A stretch of 64,000 bases of DNA from Pseudomonas sp. P8_229 (lineage in GTDB: Bacteria; Pseudomonadota; Gammaproteobacteria; Pseudomonadales; Pseudomonadaceae). Location of the stretch: NCBI RefSeq assembly GCF_034008635.1, contig NZ_CP125378.1, forward strand, positions 851,001 to 915,000, in the 5' to 3' direction. Position 1 is the first letter of the stretch. Each line of letters starts with the position of its first letter. The translations under genes and the position numbers were made by a program. Shown piece after piece: positions 7,928-20,946 of this stretch. The notes beneath the pieces are model-generated. The model worked only from the letters and a program-made list of their open reading frames with translations, was not told the origin of the DNA and did no database searches.

Positions 7928-9178
7928 TCACTCATAACGTAGCGCCTCCGCCGGCTGGGTGCGCGCAGCACGCCAGGCGGGATACAGGGTGGCGAGGAAA
8001 CTCAGGACCAACGCAGCGGCGCAAACCATGACCACGTCCTGGCTCTGCACCTGCGACGGCAGGTAATCGATGAAGTACACGTCGGCGTTGAGGAATTTGT
8101 GGCCGATCAGCCCTTCGAGGGCGGAAATTGCGGCGCTGACATTGAGCGCGGCGAAGATCCCGACCACCGCGCCAATGGCCGTACCGACCACGCCAATCAC
8201 CGTGCCTTGCACCATGAACGTGCGCATGATCGTCCCCGGCGTGGCGCCAAGGGTACGCAGAATGGCGATGTCGCTCTTCTTGTCGTTCACCACCATCACC
8301 AGCGTGGAAATGATATTGAACGCGGCCACCGCGACGATCAGCAGCAACAGCAGGCCGATCATGGCTTTTTCCATGCGAATCGCCTGATACAGATTGCCGT
8401 GGGTACGGGTCCAGTCGCGGGCGTAGTAATGGTCTTCGCCCAACTGCTGGGCGATGGTCCAGGCCACGCGCGGCGCCTGGAACAGATCATCGAACTTCAA
8501 CCGGATGCCCTGCACCTGATCAGGCTTCCAGCGGTGCATCTTCGCCAGATCCTGCAGGTTGGTGACGCCCAGATAGCCATCCAGCTCACCGGCGCCGACA
8601 TGGAAGATGCCGACCACGGTGAAGCGCTTCATGCGCGGGAACATCCCGGCTGGGGTCACGCTGACTTCCGGCGCGACGAAGGTGACCTTGTCACCGAGGC
8701 CCACGCCCAGCTTGGTCGCGGCCTTGTCGCCGATGACGATGCCGAAGCTGCCCGGCGTCAAATCGTCGAGTTTGCCCTGTTTCATGAAGTTGTCGATGAT
8801 CGACACGTTGCGCTCCAGCGCAGGGTCGATGGCGTTGAGCAACACCTTGGACACCTGACCGTTGTTGGTCAGCAAGCCCTGCATCTGGGTGAACGGCGCA
8901 ACGGCCGTCACCTCCGGGTTGCGTTTGACCTTGGCGGCCAGGCTTTGCCAATCGTTGATTGGCTCGCCAGATTCAAGGGTCGCGTGGGGCACCATGCCCA
9001 GCACGCGGGTGCGCATCTCATGATCGAAGCCGTTCATCACCGATAGCACCACGATCATCACGACCACGCCAAGGGCGAGCCCGATCATCGAAGTCAGGGA
9101 AATGAAAGACACAAAATGATTGCGACGCTTTGCACGGGTATAACGCGTGCCGATAAATACGAAGAGAGGTCTGAACAT
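7928..9178 (-). CDS. lolC: Lipoprotein-releasing ABC transporter permease LolC
   Basis: 416 aa, first gene of the lolCDE operon. It has the same architecture as LolE: TM1 about 24-50, a periplasmic domain of about 220 residues, and three C-terminal TM helices. The paralogues share long identical stretches such as [13 protein letters not shown] and VAAFNII. LolC carries the hook that recruits LolA, while LolE binds the incoming lipoprotein; which copy does which is set here by gene order only. The plus-strand PilZ gene starts about 95 bp away, so the promoter lies in that divergent gap. Confidence 0.9.
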   Translation of the reverse strand: MFRPLFVFIGTRYTRAKRRNHFVSFISLTSMIGLALGVVVMIVVLSVMNGFDHEMRTRVLGMVPHATLESGEPINDWQSLAAKVKRNPEVTAVAPFTQMQGLLTNNGQVSKVLLNAIDPALERNVSIIDNFMKQGKLDDLTPGSFGIVIGDKAATKLGVGLGDKVTFVAPEVSVTPAGMFPRMKRFTVVGIFHVGAGELDGYLGVTNLQDLAKMHRWKPDQVQGIRLKFDDLFQAPRVAWTIAQQLGEDHYYARDWTRTHGNLYQAIRMEKAMIGLLLLLIVAVAAFNIISTLVMVVNDKKSDIAILRTLGATPGTIMRTFMVQGTVIGVVGTAIGAVVGIFAALNVSAAISALEGLIGHKFLNADVYFIDYLPSQVQSQDVVMVCAAALVLSFLATLYPAWRAARTQPAEALRYE

Positions 9179-9272
9179 GTCGGGGCTTGTTCGGAGGGAA
9201 AAGGAACGTCCTTGTGGCGGGGGTCGATAACCAGCTTTACACTCAGACCACCGCCGCTACCATGGGTTCGCC

Positions 9273-9854
9273 ATGTCGACATTAGATGAAGAAGATCGCC
9301 GCGAATACTACCGTATCGAGGACACGATCGCACTGGAAATTCGGCCCCTGTCCGCTCCCGAAGCCGCAGGCCAGGAAGTGTTGCAGGATGCTTCCCCGCT
9401 GTTCAACCTGCTCAGCGAACTGCACCTGAGCGAATTCGAGTCGCAGCACCTGTTGCGCCAGATCAGCGAACGCGATCGGGCCATTGCCGCGTTCCTCAAA
9501 TCCCAGAACAAACGCATCGACCTGCTCAGCCAGGTGGTGGCCCTGACCGTGCTCGGCCACATCGGCGAGCCGCAACCGGTGATCATTTCCGAAGGCGGGA
9601 TCGACTTTCAGCACCCGACAGCGCTCGCCAGCGGCGCGCACCTGTCGGTCAAACTGGTGCTGATGCCCCAGGCGCTCGGCCTGCTGCTGCGTGCCCGTGT
9701 CACCCATTGCGACCGCAAGGGCGACGGCTACGACGTCGGCACCGAGTTCGAACACTTGACCGACGCCCAGCGCCAGTTGCTCGCCCGTTATATCTTGCAG
9801 AAGCAGGCCCAGGAACGACGCCTGGCTCGCGAACAGAACGAATCCGGCATTTAA
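9273..9854 (+). CDS. PilZ domain protein
   Basis: 193 aa, cytoplasmic. The N-terminal part has RREYYRIEDTIALEIRPL (residues 9-26), then a helical segment, then the C-terminal PilZ barrel with VIISEGGIDF (residues 105-114) and VGTEF. The canonical c-di-GMP signature is RxxxR plus D/NxSxxG. Here the first part (RREYYR) is at the far N-terminus and the second reads ISEGG, so c-di-GMP binding is plausible but not certain. The central helical insert makes the protein longer than a minimal PilZ domain. It is followed 14 bp later by the GDPD gene, so the two probably form an operon divergent from lolCDE. Confidence 0.75.
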   Translation: MSTLDEEDRREYYRIEDTIALEIRPLSAPEAAGQEVLQDASPLFNLLSELHLSEFESQHLLRQISERDRAIAAFLKSQNKRIDLLSQVVALTVLGHIGEPQPVIISEGGIDFQHPTALASGAHLSVKLVLMPQALGLLLRARVTHCDRKGDGYDVGTEFEHLTDAQRQLLARYILQKQAQERRLAREQNESGI

Positions 9855-9868
9855 ATTAAGGAAGCACC

Positions 9869-10591
9869 GTGACCCTCATCTACGGCCACCGCGGCGCCAA
9901 GGGCGAAGCACCGGAAAATACCCTGAGCAGTTTTCAGGAATGTCTCAAGCACGGCGTACGCCGTTGCGAACTGGATCTGCACCTGTCCAAGGACGGCGAG
10001 TTGATGGTCATCCACGACCCGACCCTCAAGCGCACCACTGACCGTCGCGGCAAGGTGGTCGAGCACTCCGCCGCCGAGTTGGTGACCTACGACGCGCGCA
10101 AGGGCGGCCCGGGCTGGATCAAGCCGTGCCCGATTCCGACGCTGGAAGAGTTGTTCGAGAAGTGTGATTTCGAGCACTGGCAACTGGAAGTCAAAAGTGC
10201 CTCGCGCACCCGCGCCGCAACCACGGTGCTGGCGATTCGCGAAATGGCCCAGCGTCATGGCCTGCTCGACAAGGTGACGATCACCTCGAGTTCGCGGGAA
10301 GTATTGAAAGCGGCGCTGGATCTGGTGCCGGACGTGTCACGGGGACTGGTGGCCGAGTACGCCTGGCTCGACCCGTTGAAGGTCGCGGCCAGCTATGGCT
10401 GTGAGATTCTGGCGTTGAACTGGACGCTGTGTACGCCGGAACGCTTGCAGAAGGCGCAGCGTCAGGGGCTGCATGTGTCGGTGTGGACCGTCAACGAGCC
10501 TGCGCTGATGCGCAGACTCGCCGACTTCGGCGTTGACAGCCTGATTACAGACTTTCCCGGTTTGGCCACTGCCATCCTCGAGAATTGCTGA
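9869..10591 (+). CDS. Glycerophosphodiester phosphodiesterase, cytoplasmic GDPD
   Basis: 240 aa. It hydrolyses glycerophosphodiesters to glycerol-3-phosphate and an alcohol. The GDPD catalytic set is visible: His7-Arg8 (YGHRGAKG), Glu34 and Asp36 (CELDLHLS), and His49 (VIHDP). The TIM-barrel end has SVWTVNEP and LITDFPG. There is no signal peptide, so it resembles UgpQ (cytoplasmic, about 245 aa) more than periplasmic GlpQ. The start is GTG at 9869, chosen for the AAGGAAG ribosome site five bases upstream. Confidence 0.92.
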   Translation: MTLIYGHRGAKGEAPENTLSSFQECLKHGVRRCELDLHLSKDGELMVIHDPTLKRTTDRRGKVVEHSAAELVTYDARKGGPGWIKPCPIPTLEELFEKCDFEHWQLEVKSASRTRAATTVLAIREMAQRHGLLDKVTITSSSREVLKAALDLVPDVSRGLVAEYAWLDPLKVAASYGCEILALNWTLCTPERLQKAQRQGLHVSVWTVNEPALMRRLADFGVDSLITDFPGLATAILENC

Positions 10592-10633
10592 AATCGGTCT
10601 CCCCGGCCGGCTCAGGCCACCGGCCGGAGCCCG

Positions 10634-12028
10634 TCAAAAAAGCCGGTTGAGGCCGTCATACGCCGCTACCCGATAGGCTTCGGCCATGGTCGGGTAGTTG
10701 AACGTGGTGTTGACGAAGTACTTCAACGTGTTCAGTTCGCCCGGCTGGTTCATGATCGCCTGACCGATGTGCACGATCTCCGAAGCCTGATAACCGAAGC
10801 AGTGAACGCCCAGCACTTCCAGGGTTTCACGGTGGAACAGGATCTTCAGCATGCCTTGCGGCTCGCCGGCGATCTGTGCACGCGCCATGCTCTTGAAGAA
10901 CGCCTTGCCGACTTCGTACGGCACTTTGGCCTGGGTCAGTTCCTGCTCGTTCTTGCCGATCGAGCTGATCTCCGGAATGGTGTAGATGCCGGTCGGCACG
11001 TCATTCACAAAGCGCCAGCTACCGTTATCGACGATGCTGCCGGCTGCCGAACGGCCCTGGTCGTGCGCGGCACTGGCCAGGCTCGGCCAGCCGATCACGT
11101 CACCGGCGCCATAAATGTTCGGCACGCAGGTGCGATAGGCTTCGTCGACTTCGATCTGGCCACGGCTGTTGACCTTCACGCCGATATTTTCCAGACCCAG
11201 CGCGTCGGTGTTGCCGGTACGGCCGTTGCACCAGAGCAAGGCGTCTGCCTTGATCTTCTTGCCGGACTTGAGGTGCAGGATCACGCCGTTGTCCACGCCT
11301 TCGACACGGTCGTAGTCTTCGTTGTGGCGCACGGTGATGTTGTTGTTGCTGAAGTGGTAGCTCAACGCCTGGGAGATTTCCGAGTCGAGGAAGCTCAGCA
11401 ACTGACCGCGGTTGTCCACCAGTTCAACCAGTACACCCAGACCGCTGAAGATCGAGGCGTATTCGCAGCCAATCACGCCGGCGCCGTAAACGATGAGTTT
11501 GCGCGGGGTGTGGCCGAGGCTGAGGATGGTGTCGCTATCGTAAATACGCGGGTGGTGGAAATCGATGTCCGCCGGGCGATACGGGCGCGAACCGGTGGCG
11601 ATGATGATGTGCTTGGCCACCAGCTTTTCGACCACGCCGTTGGCGCAGACCACTTCGATGGTCTGCTCGTCGGCGAAGCTGCCGGTGCCGAAGAACACGT
11701 CGACGCGGTTACGGGCGTAGTAGCCGGTACGCGAAGCGACTTGTTTGGAAATGACTTTCTCGGCGCTTTTCAACACGTCCGGGAAGGAGAACCAGCGTGG
11801 CTCGCCGATCGCCCGGAACATCGGGTTGGTGTTGAACTGCATGATCTGCCGGACCGAGTGACGCAGGGCCTTGGACGGGATGGTACCCAGGTGGGTGCAG
11901 TTACCGCCGACCTGGCGACGGCTGTCGACCATCGCCACCTTGCGCCCTGCTTTGGCGGCGTTCATTGCCGCGCCTTCTCCCGCCGGGCCGGAACCCAACA
12001 CCACCACGTCGTAGTTGTAGACAGCCAT
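10634..12028 (-). CDS. sthA: Soluble pyridine nucleotide transhydrogenase SthA
   Basis: 464 aa FAD flavoprotein that transfers reducing equivalents from NADPH to NAD+. The FAD-binding GxGxxG is at residues 12-17 (GSGPAGEGA). The redox region reads [13 protein letters not shown] (41-53): Cys44 remains, but the second disulphide Cys is Thr49, the known signature that separates Sth from lipoamide dehydrogenases and glutathione reductases. The NAD(P) Rossmann motif is [14 protein letters not shown]. The C-terminal dimerisation domain ends [22 protein letters not shown] stop followed by the GDPD gene end makes this a convergent pair. Confidence 0.97.
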   Translation of the reverse strand: MAVYNYDVVVLGSGPAGEGAAMNAAKAGRKVAMVDSRRQVGGNCTHLGTIPSKALRHSVRQIMQFNTNPMFRAIGEPRWFSFPDVLKSAEKVISKQVASRTGYYARNRVDVFFGTGSFADEQTIEVVCANGVVEKLVAKHIIIATGSRPYRPADIDFHHPRIYDSDTILSLGHTPRKLIVYGAGVIGCEYASIFSGLGVLVELVDNRGQLLSFLDSEISQALSYHFSNNNITVRHNEDYDRVEGVDNGVILHLKSGKKIKADALLWCNGRTGNTDALGLENIGVKVNSRGQIEVDEAYRTCVPNIYGAGDVIGWPSLASAAHDQGRSAAGSIVDNGSWRFVNDVPTGIYTIPEISSIGKNEQELTQAKVPYEVGKAFFKSMARAQIAGEPQGMLKILFHRETLEVLGVHCFGYQASEIVHIGQAIMNQPGELNTLKYFVNTTFNYPTMAEAYRVAAYDGLNRLF

Positions 12029-12225
12029 GCGTACTCCTCAGAACAGGCCGCGGTGCCAGCAGCACCGGCGGCTAAATCACGCCGAATCGCGGCGCGAAGG
12101 AACAATTGGGGGCCAGTAAAGAACCCGGACACAGTCTATAGAAGCGTCAACGCCGCGCACATTAACCCTTGGTCGCGTCGTAGGCTACTTTTGCCTGCAC
12201 TACAACGCCAGCTTTCGTACTGTTC

Positions 12226-13275
12226 TCAGTCAACTTTTGCGCCACTGAGGCGCTCGAAAGCCGCACTGGTGCGGATGACGAAACCTGTATCGGCACGAAT
12301 CACGAAGAATGCACCAATGTCATGTTTTTCGGCATAGTCCCAGGCCCGTTCAGGCCCGAGAATCAGCAACAGCGTCGATAGTCCATCGGCCATCAACGCT
12401 GAAGGATGAATTACCGTGACCGACGCCAGGTTGTGTAGGACCGGCGCCCCGCTATGCGCATCGAAGGTGTGGGAATAGCGCCGACCGTCCTGCAGGAAAT
12501 AATTGCGGTAATCACCGGAAGTGGAAACGCCGTAACCATCGACATTGATGACGCGCTCAGCCACCTGCTGATCATCTCGCGGCTCCTCCAGCGCGATACG
12601 CCATGCCGAGCCATCGAGCTTTTTGCCCTTGGCCTTCAGTTCGCCCGTGGCTTCGGCGAGATAGTCGCGGATGCCCATGGCTTCGAGCCTGGCGGCAATG
12701 GTGTCGACGGCATAACCGGCGGCGATGCTGTTGAAGTCGACTTCGACCGGCGCATCCTTGCACAAACGGTCAGCGTCGATATGCAAATGCCGGTAGCCGA
12801 CCCGTTGCAGGGTTTCGGCCACTGCGGCTGCGCTGGGGACTTTTTCTTCACGACCTTGCGGGCCGAACCCCCACAGGTTCATCAGCGGCTCGACGGTCAG
12901 GTCGTAGGAGCCTTCGCTTTGGGCTGACAGTTGTTCGCCAACCCGGACCAATTCGAGCACGGAGGCCGGCATCGTCTGACAGCTGTTCGCCGGCAAGGCA
13001 TTGAAGCGCTCGATGTCGGAGTCATTGCGATAGGTCGACATCTGGCTGTCGACCTCGGCGAGGATTTTTTCCACTTCAAGCTGAACCCGCGCGGGCTCGG
13101 GAAGACCGGCATGGCGCACGTACTTGATCGAATAGGTGCTGCCCATGGTCGGGCCACCGAAGCTTTCCATCGAATCGCCGCTGCCGCAGCCAGACAAGGT
13201 GCCCACCAGCATCAAAAGGCCAATCAGCCAACCTTTAGACAAATCCCCTGCTCCCCACAACGAATCCTCTGACAC
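12226..13275 (-). CDS. apbE: FAD:protein FMN transferase ApbE (lipoprotein)
   Basis: Up to 349 aa from the GTG at 13275. A TTG at 13242 with GGAG eight bases upstream is an alternative start. A lipoprotein signal is clear (IGLLMLVGTLSGC), so the enzyme is anchored on the periplasmic side. ApbE attaches FMN to threonine residues of respiratory flavoproteins such as NqrB/NqrC. Conserved blocks: GGPTMGSTYSIKY near residue 40, MSTYRNDSDIERFN, VDFNSIAAGYAVD, EATGELKAKG, HTFDAHSGAPV and the metal-binding ALMADGLST. In P. aeruginosa this gene adjoins the nqr operon; here the upstream neighbour is a REP element and an MFS gene, so its target must be encoded elsewhere. Confidence 0.92.
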   Translation of the reverse strand: MSEDSLWGAGDLSKGWLIGLLMLVGTLSGCGSGDSMESFGGPTMGSTYSIKYVRHAGLPEPARVQLEVEKILAEVDSQMSTYRNDSDIERFNALPANSCQTMPASVLELVRVGEQLSAQSEGSYDLTVEPLMNLWGFGPQGREEKVPSAAAVAETLQRVGYRHLHIDADRLCKDAPVEVDFNSIAAGYAVDTIAARLEAMGIRDYLAEATGELKAKGKKLDGSAWRIALEEPRDDQQVAERVINVDGYGVSTSGDYRNYFLQDGRRYSHTFDAHSGAPVLHNLASVTVIHPSALMADGLSTLLLILGPERAWDYAEKHDIGAFFVIRADTGFVIRTSAAFERLSGAKVD

Positions 13276-13304
13276 AGTATAAAACTGAAGATTATGCGCC
13301 AGAA

Positions 13305-13397
13305 CCTGCAGGAGTGAGCCTGTTCGCGATAGCGGTGGCCCAGCAAAAGATCTATTGGCTGATACGACGCCATCGCGAGCAGGCTCACTCCTACAGG
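13305..13397. repeat. REP doublet (REPIN-like), GGAGTGAGCCTG family
   Basis: Inverted arms CTGCAGGAGTGAGCCTGTTC (left) and GAGCAGGCTCACTCCTACAG (right), about 41 bp apart. This is the same family as the element at 2093-2187. It occupies part of the 327-bp gap between apbE and the divergent MFS gene (13276-13602). The rest of the gap is AT-richer and must carry the MFS promoter, but I could not define -35 and -10 boxes with confidence. Confidence 0.85.
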
Positions 13398-13602
13398 TTT
13401 TTCATTCGCTTGATAGCGTCATGCTGGCCTTCGTAATGGCTATATCGTTTAAGCAGTGCCCTAACCAGTTGTTGCCTAACGATCTTTATACACATATGGT
13501 TACAAAACTGTTCACGGGTACTGCCTGAGTTTGCCGCGTGACGGCGAGGACGTGTCTAGATCAGGGATTTCCAATAAGACAGCCAACAGAGAGTACGAAC
13601 CA

Positions 13603-14904
13603 ATGTCCTCCACCACGGGCAAAGGCAAAGCGATTTTTCGCGTTGTCAGCGGCAATTTTCTCGAGATGTTCGACTTCATGGTCTACGGCTTCTACGCCAC
13701 GGCCATCGCCAAAACCTTCTTCCCGGCCGACAGCGCCTTCGCTTCCCTGATGCTCTCCCTGGCGACGTTCGGTGCCGGCTTCCTGATGCGTCCGCTGGGG
13801 GCGATCTTCCTCGGCGCCTACATTGACCGCCATGGTCGTCGCAAGGGCCTGATCATTACCCTCGCGCTGATGGCCGCCGGTACGATCCTGATCGCCTGCG
13901 TGCCGGGCTATGCCACCCTCGGCGTCGCCGCCCCACTGATCGTGCTGTTCGGCCGCTTGCTGCAAGGCTTCTCGGCCGGCGTCGAACTGGGCGGTGTCTC
14001 GGTGTATCTGGCGGAAATCGCCACGCCGGGCCGCAAGGGCTTTTTCGTCAGTTGGCAGTCTGCCAGCCAGCAAGCGGCGGTGGTGTTTGCCGGCCTGCTC
14101 GGAGTCGGCCTCAACCACTGGCTGAGTCCGGAGCAAATGGGTGAATGGGGCTGGCGCGTGCCGTTCCTGATTGGCTGCATGATCGTTCCGGCGATCTTCA
14201 TCATTCGTCGCTCGCTGGAGGAAACCCCGGAATTCCAGGCGCGCAAACACCGCCCTACCCTGCGGGAAATCGTCCGTTCGATCGGCCAGAACTTCGGCAT
14301 CGTCATCGCCGGCATGGCGCTGGTGGTGATGACCACGGTGTCGTTCTACCTGATCACCGCCTACACCCCGACTTTCGGCAAGGCTGAACTGCATCTGTCG
14401 GATTTCGACGCGCTGCTGGTGACGGTGTGCATCGGTCTGTCGAACTTCTTCTGGCTTCCAGTGATGGGATCGCTGTCCGACAAGATCGGTCGCAAACCCT
14501 TGCTGCTGGCGGCGACCATTCTGGCGATCCTGACCGCTTACCCTGCGCTGTCGTGGCTGGTGGCGAATCCGAGCTTCAGTCATCTGCTGATCGTCGAACT
14601 CTGGTTGTCGTTCCTGTACGGCTCGTACAACGGTGCGATGGTGGTGGCGCTGACCGAAATCATGCCGGTGGAAGTGCGGACCACCGGGTTCTCGCTGGCC
14701 TATAGCCTGGCGACCGCAACCTTCGGCGGCTTCACGCCGGCAGCCTGCACTTACCTGATTCACGTGCTGGACAACAAGGCTGCGCCGGGGATCTGGCTCA
14801 GCGGTGCGGCGGTGCTGGGGTTGATTGCGACACTGGTACTGTTCCGGGGTAATAAACATGAATTGCGCACTGCGCAAGCCTCGATAGTCGGCGGCGCCCG
14901 TTAG
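13603..14904 (+). CDS. MFS (MHS family) citrate/tricarballylate-type proton symporter
   Basis: 433 aa from the ATG at 13603 (AGAGAG upstream); a GTG/TTG-type start further upstream would add an uncharged, unconserved leader. Twelve TM segments in two bundles of six. The loop 2-3 motif is [13 protein letters not shown] and the loop 8-9 repeat is [12 protein letters not shown], both MFS hallmarks. The region [22 protein letters not shown] and the [13 protein letters not shown] motif place it in the metabolite:H+ symporter group with Salmonella CitA and TcuC, which are also about 434 aa. The likely substrate is citrate or a related tricarboxylate, imported with protons; this rests on family resemblance. 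It is a single-gene unit. Confidence 0.85.
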   Translation: MSSTTGKGKAIFRVVSGNFLEMFDFMVYGFYATAIAKTFFPADSAFASLMLSLATFGAGFLMRPLGAIFLGAYIDRHGRRKGLIITLALMAAGTILIACVPGYATLGVAAPLIVLFGRLLQGFSAGVELGGVSVYLAEIATPGRKGFFVSWQSASQQAAVVFAGLLGVGLNHWLSPEQMGEWGWRVPFLIGCMIVPAIFIIRRSLEETPEFQARKHRPTLREIVRSIGQNFGIVIAGMALVVMTTVSFYLITAYTPTFGKAELHLSDFDALLVTVCIGLSNFFWLPVMGSLSDKIGRKPLLLAATILAILTAYPALSWLVANPSFSHLLIVELWLSFLYGSYNGAMVVALTEIMPVEVRTTGFSLAYSLATATFGGFTPAACTYLIHVLDNKAAPGIWLSGAAVLGLIATLVLFRGNKHELRTAQASIVGGAR

Positions 14905-14910
14905 GACGCC

Positions 14911-15002
14911 TTCGGGAACAAGCCCCCCTCCCACAGGGTTTTGTGTCGTACAAGAAACCTGTGAACATCATGGGAACCTGTGGGAGGGGGCCTGCTCCCG
15001 AA
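14911..15002. repeat. Inverted repeat of the CCTGTGGGAGGGGGC type
   Basis: The left arm (TTCGGGAACAAGCCCCCCTC, continuing CCACAGG) and right arm (CCTGTGGGAGGGGGCCTGCT, continuing CCCGAA) are imperfect inverted copies about 38 bp apart. The sequence resembles the third REP class of the window (GGGAGGGGGC core rather than GGAGCGAGCC). It lies between the convergent MFS and gap genes. Confidence 0.8.
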
Positions 15003-15044
15003 GAGGCCAGCACAGGCAATAGAGATTCACCGGACACACAAACA

Positions 15045-15074
15045 AAAACGCCCCGACCTAAGTCGGGGCGTTTT
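15045..15074. terminator. Bidirectional terminator between MFS gene and gap
   Basis: A 13-bp perfect stem AAAACGCCCCGAC, loop CTAA, GTCGGGGCGTTTT, flanked by A-run and T-run. It ends 16 bp before the gap stop codon (minus strand). Confidence 0.93.
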
Positions 15075-15090
15075 CATTTGCAGCGAGTGC

Positions 15091-16554
15091 TTAGCGCGGG
15101 AACGCTGGCGGGTTTACACCGGCCATGTCTTCCATCACACGAACGACCTGGCAGCTGTAGCCAAACTCGTTGTCGTACCAGACGTACAGAACAACGCGGT
15201 TGTCCTGCACGATGGTCGCTTCAGCGTCGACCACACCGGCGTGACGCGAACCCACGAAGTCGGTGGACACCACTTCCTGCGAGTTGACGAAGTCGATTTG
15301 CTTGTGCAGATCGGAGTGCAGCGCCATGTAGCGCAGGTACTCGTTCATCTCTTCACGGGTGGCGGCTTTCTCAAGGTTCAGGTTGAGAATGGCCATCGAC
15401 ACGTTTGGCGTCGGAACACGGATTGCGTTACCGGTCAGCTTGCCGGCCAGCTCAGGCAGGGCCTTGGCAGCAGCGGTGGCAGCACCGGTCTCGGTGATTA
15501 CCATGTTCAGCGCGGCGCTACGGCCACGACGATCACCCTTGTGGAAGTTGTCGATCAGGTTCTGGTCGTTGGTGTACGAGTGAACGGTTTCGACGTGACC
15601 GTTAATGATGCCGAACTTGTCATTCACAGCCTTCAGCACCGGCACAATGGCGTTGGTGGTGCAGGAAGCGGCGGACACGATCTTGTCGTCAGCGGTGATT
15701 TCGTTGTGGTTGATACCGTGAACGATGTTCTTCAGCTTGCCTTTGCCAGGCGCGGTCAGAACAACGCGGGATACACCCGGGCATTGCAGGTGCTGACCCA
15801 GACCATCGGCGTCACGCCATACACCGGTGTTGTCCACCAGCAGCGCGTCTTTGATCCCGTACTGGGTGTAATCCACCTCGGTCGGGTTCTTCGCGTAGAT
15901 CACCTGGATCAGGTTACCGTTGGCGGTGATGGTGTTGTTTTCTTCGTCGATGACGATGGTGCCGTTGAACGGACCGTGTACCGAATCGCGACGCAGCAGG
16001 CTGGCGCGCTTGGTCAGGTCGTTGTCGGCGCCTTTGCGCACGACGATGGCACGCAGACGCAGACCGTCGCCACCACCGGTTTTCTCGATCAGGATGCGCG
16101 CCAGCAGACGGCCGATACGACCGAAGCCGTACAGAACCACGTCAGTGCCTTTGCGGGCCGAAGCGTTTTGCTGGCCAACCACGTCAGCCAGTTCTTCGCG
16201 AACGAACTGCTCGGCACTGCGGCCATTGCCTTCGCTGCGGAATTTGAACGCCAACTTGCCCAGGTCTACCGAAGCCGCGCCGAGCTTGAGCTCGCTCATC
16301 GCCTTGAGCAGTGGGAATGTTTCGTGGACGGAGAGTTCGCTGTCGTCGGAAGAACGGTGGCGAGCAAAGCGGTGAGCTTTGAGAATCGCGATGACAGACT
16401 GGTTGATCAGGCTGCGGCCATAGATCGAGCTCACCACGTTGTTATTGCGGTAGAGCTGACCGATAAGCGGGATCATCGCTTCTGCGAGTGCTTCACGGTC
16501 GATCCATTCACCAAGACACTGGTCGGGCTTCTGAGTCACGGTAACCTTCCACAT
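15091..16554 (-). CDS. gap: Glyceraldehyde-3-phosphate dehydrogenase, long form
   Basis: 487 aa from the ATG at 16554 (MWKVTVTQKPDQ); the open frame extends further, but the sequence upstream does not look coding. The enzyme interconverts glyceraldehyde-3-phosphate and 1,3-bisphosphoglycerate with NAD(P). About 125 N-terminal residues precede the classical GAPDH core, which begins at DVVLYGFGRIGRLLAR. The catalytic Cys298 is in SAASCTTNAIVPVL and the partner His in the ETVHSYTNDQ region. The C-terminus has YVWYDNEFGYS. This long form is the one next to mfd in Pseudomonas (PA3001 in P. aeruginosa) and is distinct from the glycolytic gap-1 in the Entner-Doudoroff cluster. An anabolic (gluconeogenic) role is likely but inferred. 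Confidence 0.93.
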   Translation of the reverse strand: MWKVTVTQKPDQCLGEWIDREALAEAMIPLIGQLYRNNNVVSSIYGRSLINQSVIAILKAHRFARHRSSDDSELSVHETFPLLKAMSELKLGAASVDLGKLAFKFRSEGNGRSAEQFVREELADVVGQQNASARKGTDVVLYGFGRIGRLLARILIEKTGGGDGLRLRAIVVRKGADNDLTKRASLLRRDSVHGPFNGTIVIDEENNTITANGNLIQVIYAKNPTEVDYTQYGIKDALLVDNTGVWRDADGLGQHLQCPGVSRVVLTAPGKGKLKNIVHGINHNEITADDKIVSAASCTTNAIVPVLKAVNDKFGIINGHVETVHSYTNDQNLIDNFHKGDRRGRSAALNMVITETGAATAAAKALPELAGKLTGNAIRVPTPNVSMAILNLNLEKAATREEMNEYLRYMALHSDLHKQIDFVNSQEVVSTDFVGSRHAGVVDAEATIVQDNRVVLYVWYDNEFGYSCQVVRVMEDMAGVNPPAFPR

Positions 16555-16908
16555 GTAGGGGCAGAAAAAAGGGGCTACATTATGCCGCCCAGAACCTCGC
16601 GTAGCAATGCGCGCTTGTCGCGCAATCGGTAACAAAATCCCGTTCAAAAAAATTACGCCCCGCGCAAGCCCAGTAAAACCGGGGCTTTCAGCGAAGTCAA
16701 TTTTTCGACGACTGTTAGACGATGTCTGTAACCCTCCGTAACACCAGCCGATTTCGGCACTACATAACCGCAAAAAAAGTGCTCGTTTTTATGGTTACCA
16801 CTACATTTCGTACAAACAGCGAAGATAGACGCAGTCTGCAACTGACAGGCGGCACCGGACGCCGCTACAATTACCGACTTTGTCGCAAAGCCTGGAGCTC
16901 AACCTTCC
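16555..16908. other. Divergent intergenic region between gap and mfd
   Basis: 354 bp without a gene. It must contain the promoters for gap (minus) and mfd (plus). There is a GC-rich imperfect dyad (GCCCCGC ... CCGGGGC, near 16658-16686) and AT-rich segments, but no clear terminator, operator or RNA gene. I looked for a HexR-type TTGT-n7/8-ACAA site: the only TTGT/ACAA pair seen has a spacer of about 13 and does not qualify. Confidence 0.5.
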
Positions 16909-20358
<3,450 letters not shown>

Positions 20359-20368
20359 AGGACGCCGC

Positions 20369-20935
20369 ATGCGCCTGTTTCGCTCACTGACTTTGCTACT
20401 GACCTTCGTAGCACCGATGGCGTTTGCCGATGACCTGTATCAGGTCGAAATGATCCTGGTGCGGCAAAACGCCGTGCCGGCGATCATCAGCCGTGCCGCC
20501 CCGGAAGACTGGGCCGCCGGCGCCCAGCGACTGGACGCTGCCAGCCAGCGCACACCTGCACTGGGTGAGGTTGCCAGCAAACTCACCGCCAGCGGCGATT
20601 ACAGCGTGCTGCTGCACAAGGCCTGGCAGCAGACCCTCGGCGAAGCGCCGACCAAGGTGGCCGTCAGCGACGGCAAGGAACAGTTCGGTCAGTTCCCGAT
20701 CGAGGGTACCCTGGAGCTGAAACTGGGACGTTTCACCGACGTGAACGCCGACTTCTGGGTCAATCAGATCGACGCCAACGGCATGGTCACCGCCAGCGAA
20801 CGCCTGAAACAGGACAGCCACACCAAGTACGGCCAACTCAATTATCTCGACAACGGCCACCTGGCCCTGCTGATCAAGATTACCTCCCTGACGGCGCCCG
20901 CCCCACGGCAAGCCCCTGAAGCGATTCCGGACTGA
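20369..20935 (+). CDS. CsiV family periplasmic protein
   Basis: 188 aa. A signal peptide (MRLFRSLTLLLTFVAPMAFA) is followed by the family-typical DDLYQVEMILVRQN and, near the middle, QFPIEGTLELKLGRFTDVNADFW. This matches the CsiV family (Vibrio CsiV, a peptidoglycan-binding partner of LpoA), although the role in Pseudomonas is unknown. The gene begins 10 bp after mfd and ends 11 bp before the SNF2 gene, so mfd, this gene and the helicase gene are probably co-transcribed. The P. aeruginosa counterpart also follows mfd (PA3003). Confidence 0.75.
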   Translation: MRLFRSLTLLLTFVAPMAFADDLYQVEMILVRQNAVPAIISRAAPEDWAAGAQRLDAASQRTPALGEVASKLTASGDYSVLLHKAWQQTLGEAPTKVAVSDGKEQFGQFPIEGTLELKLGRFTDVNADFWVNQIDANGMVTASERLKQDSHTKYGQLNYLDNGHLALLIKITSLTAPAPRQAPEAIPD

Positions 20936-20946
20936 TCGAAGTCCTT

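Noticed and set aside
12226..13275. Pseudogene call for apbE because of its non-ATG start
   Set aside because: The frame is intact, with a lipobox and all ApbE motifs; only the exact start codon is uncertain.
16640..16660. HexR-like TTGT/ACAA pair in the gap leader
   Set aside because: The spacer is about 13, not 7-8, and the orientation does not match the known motif.
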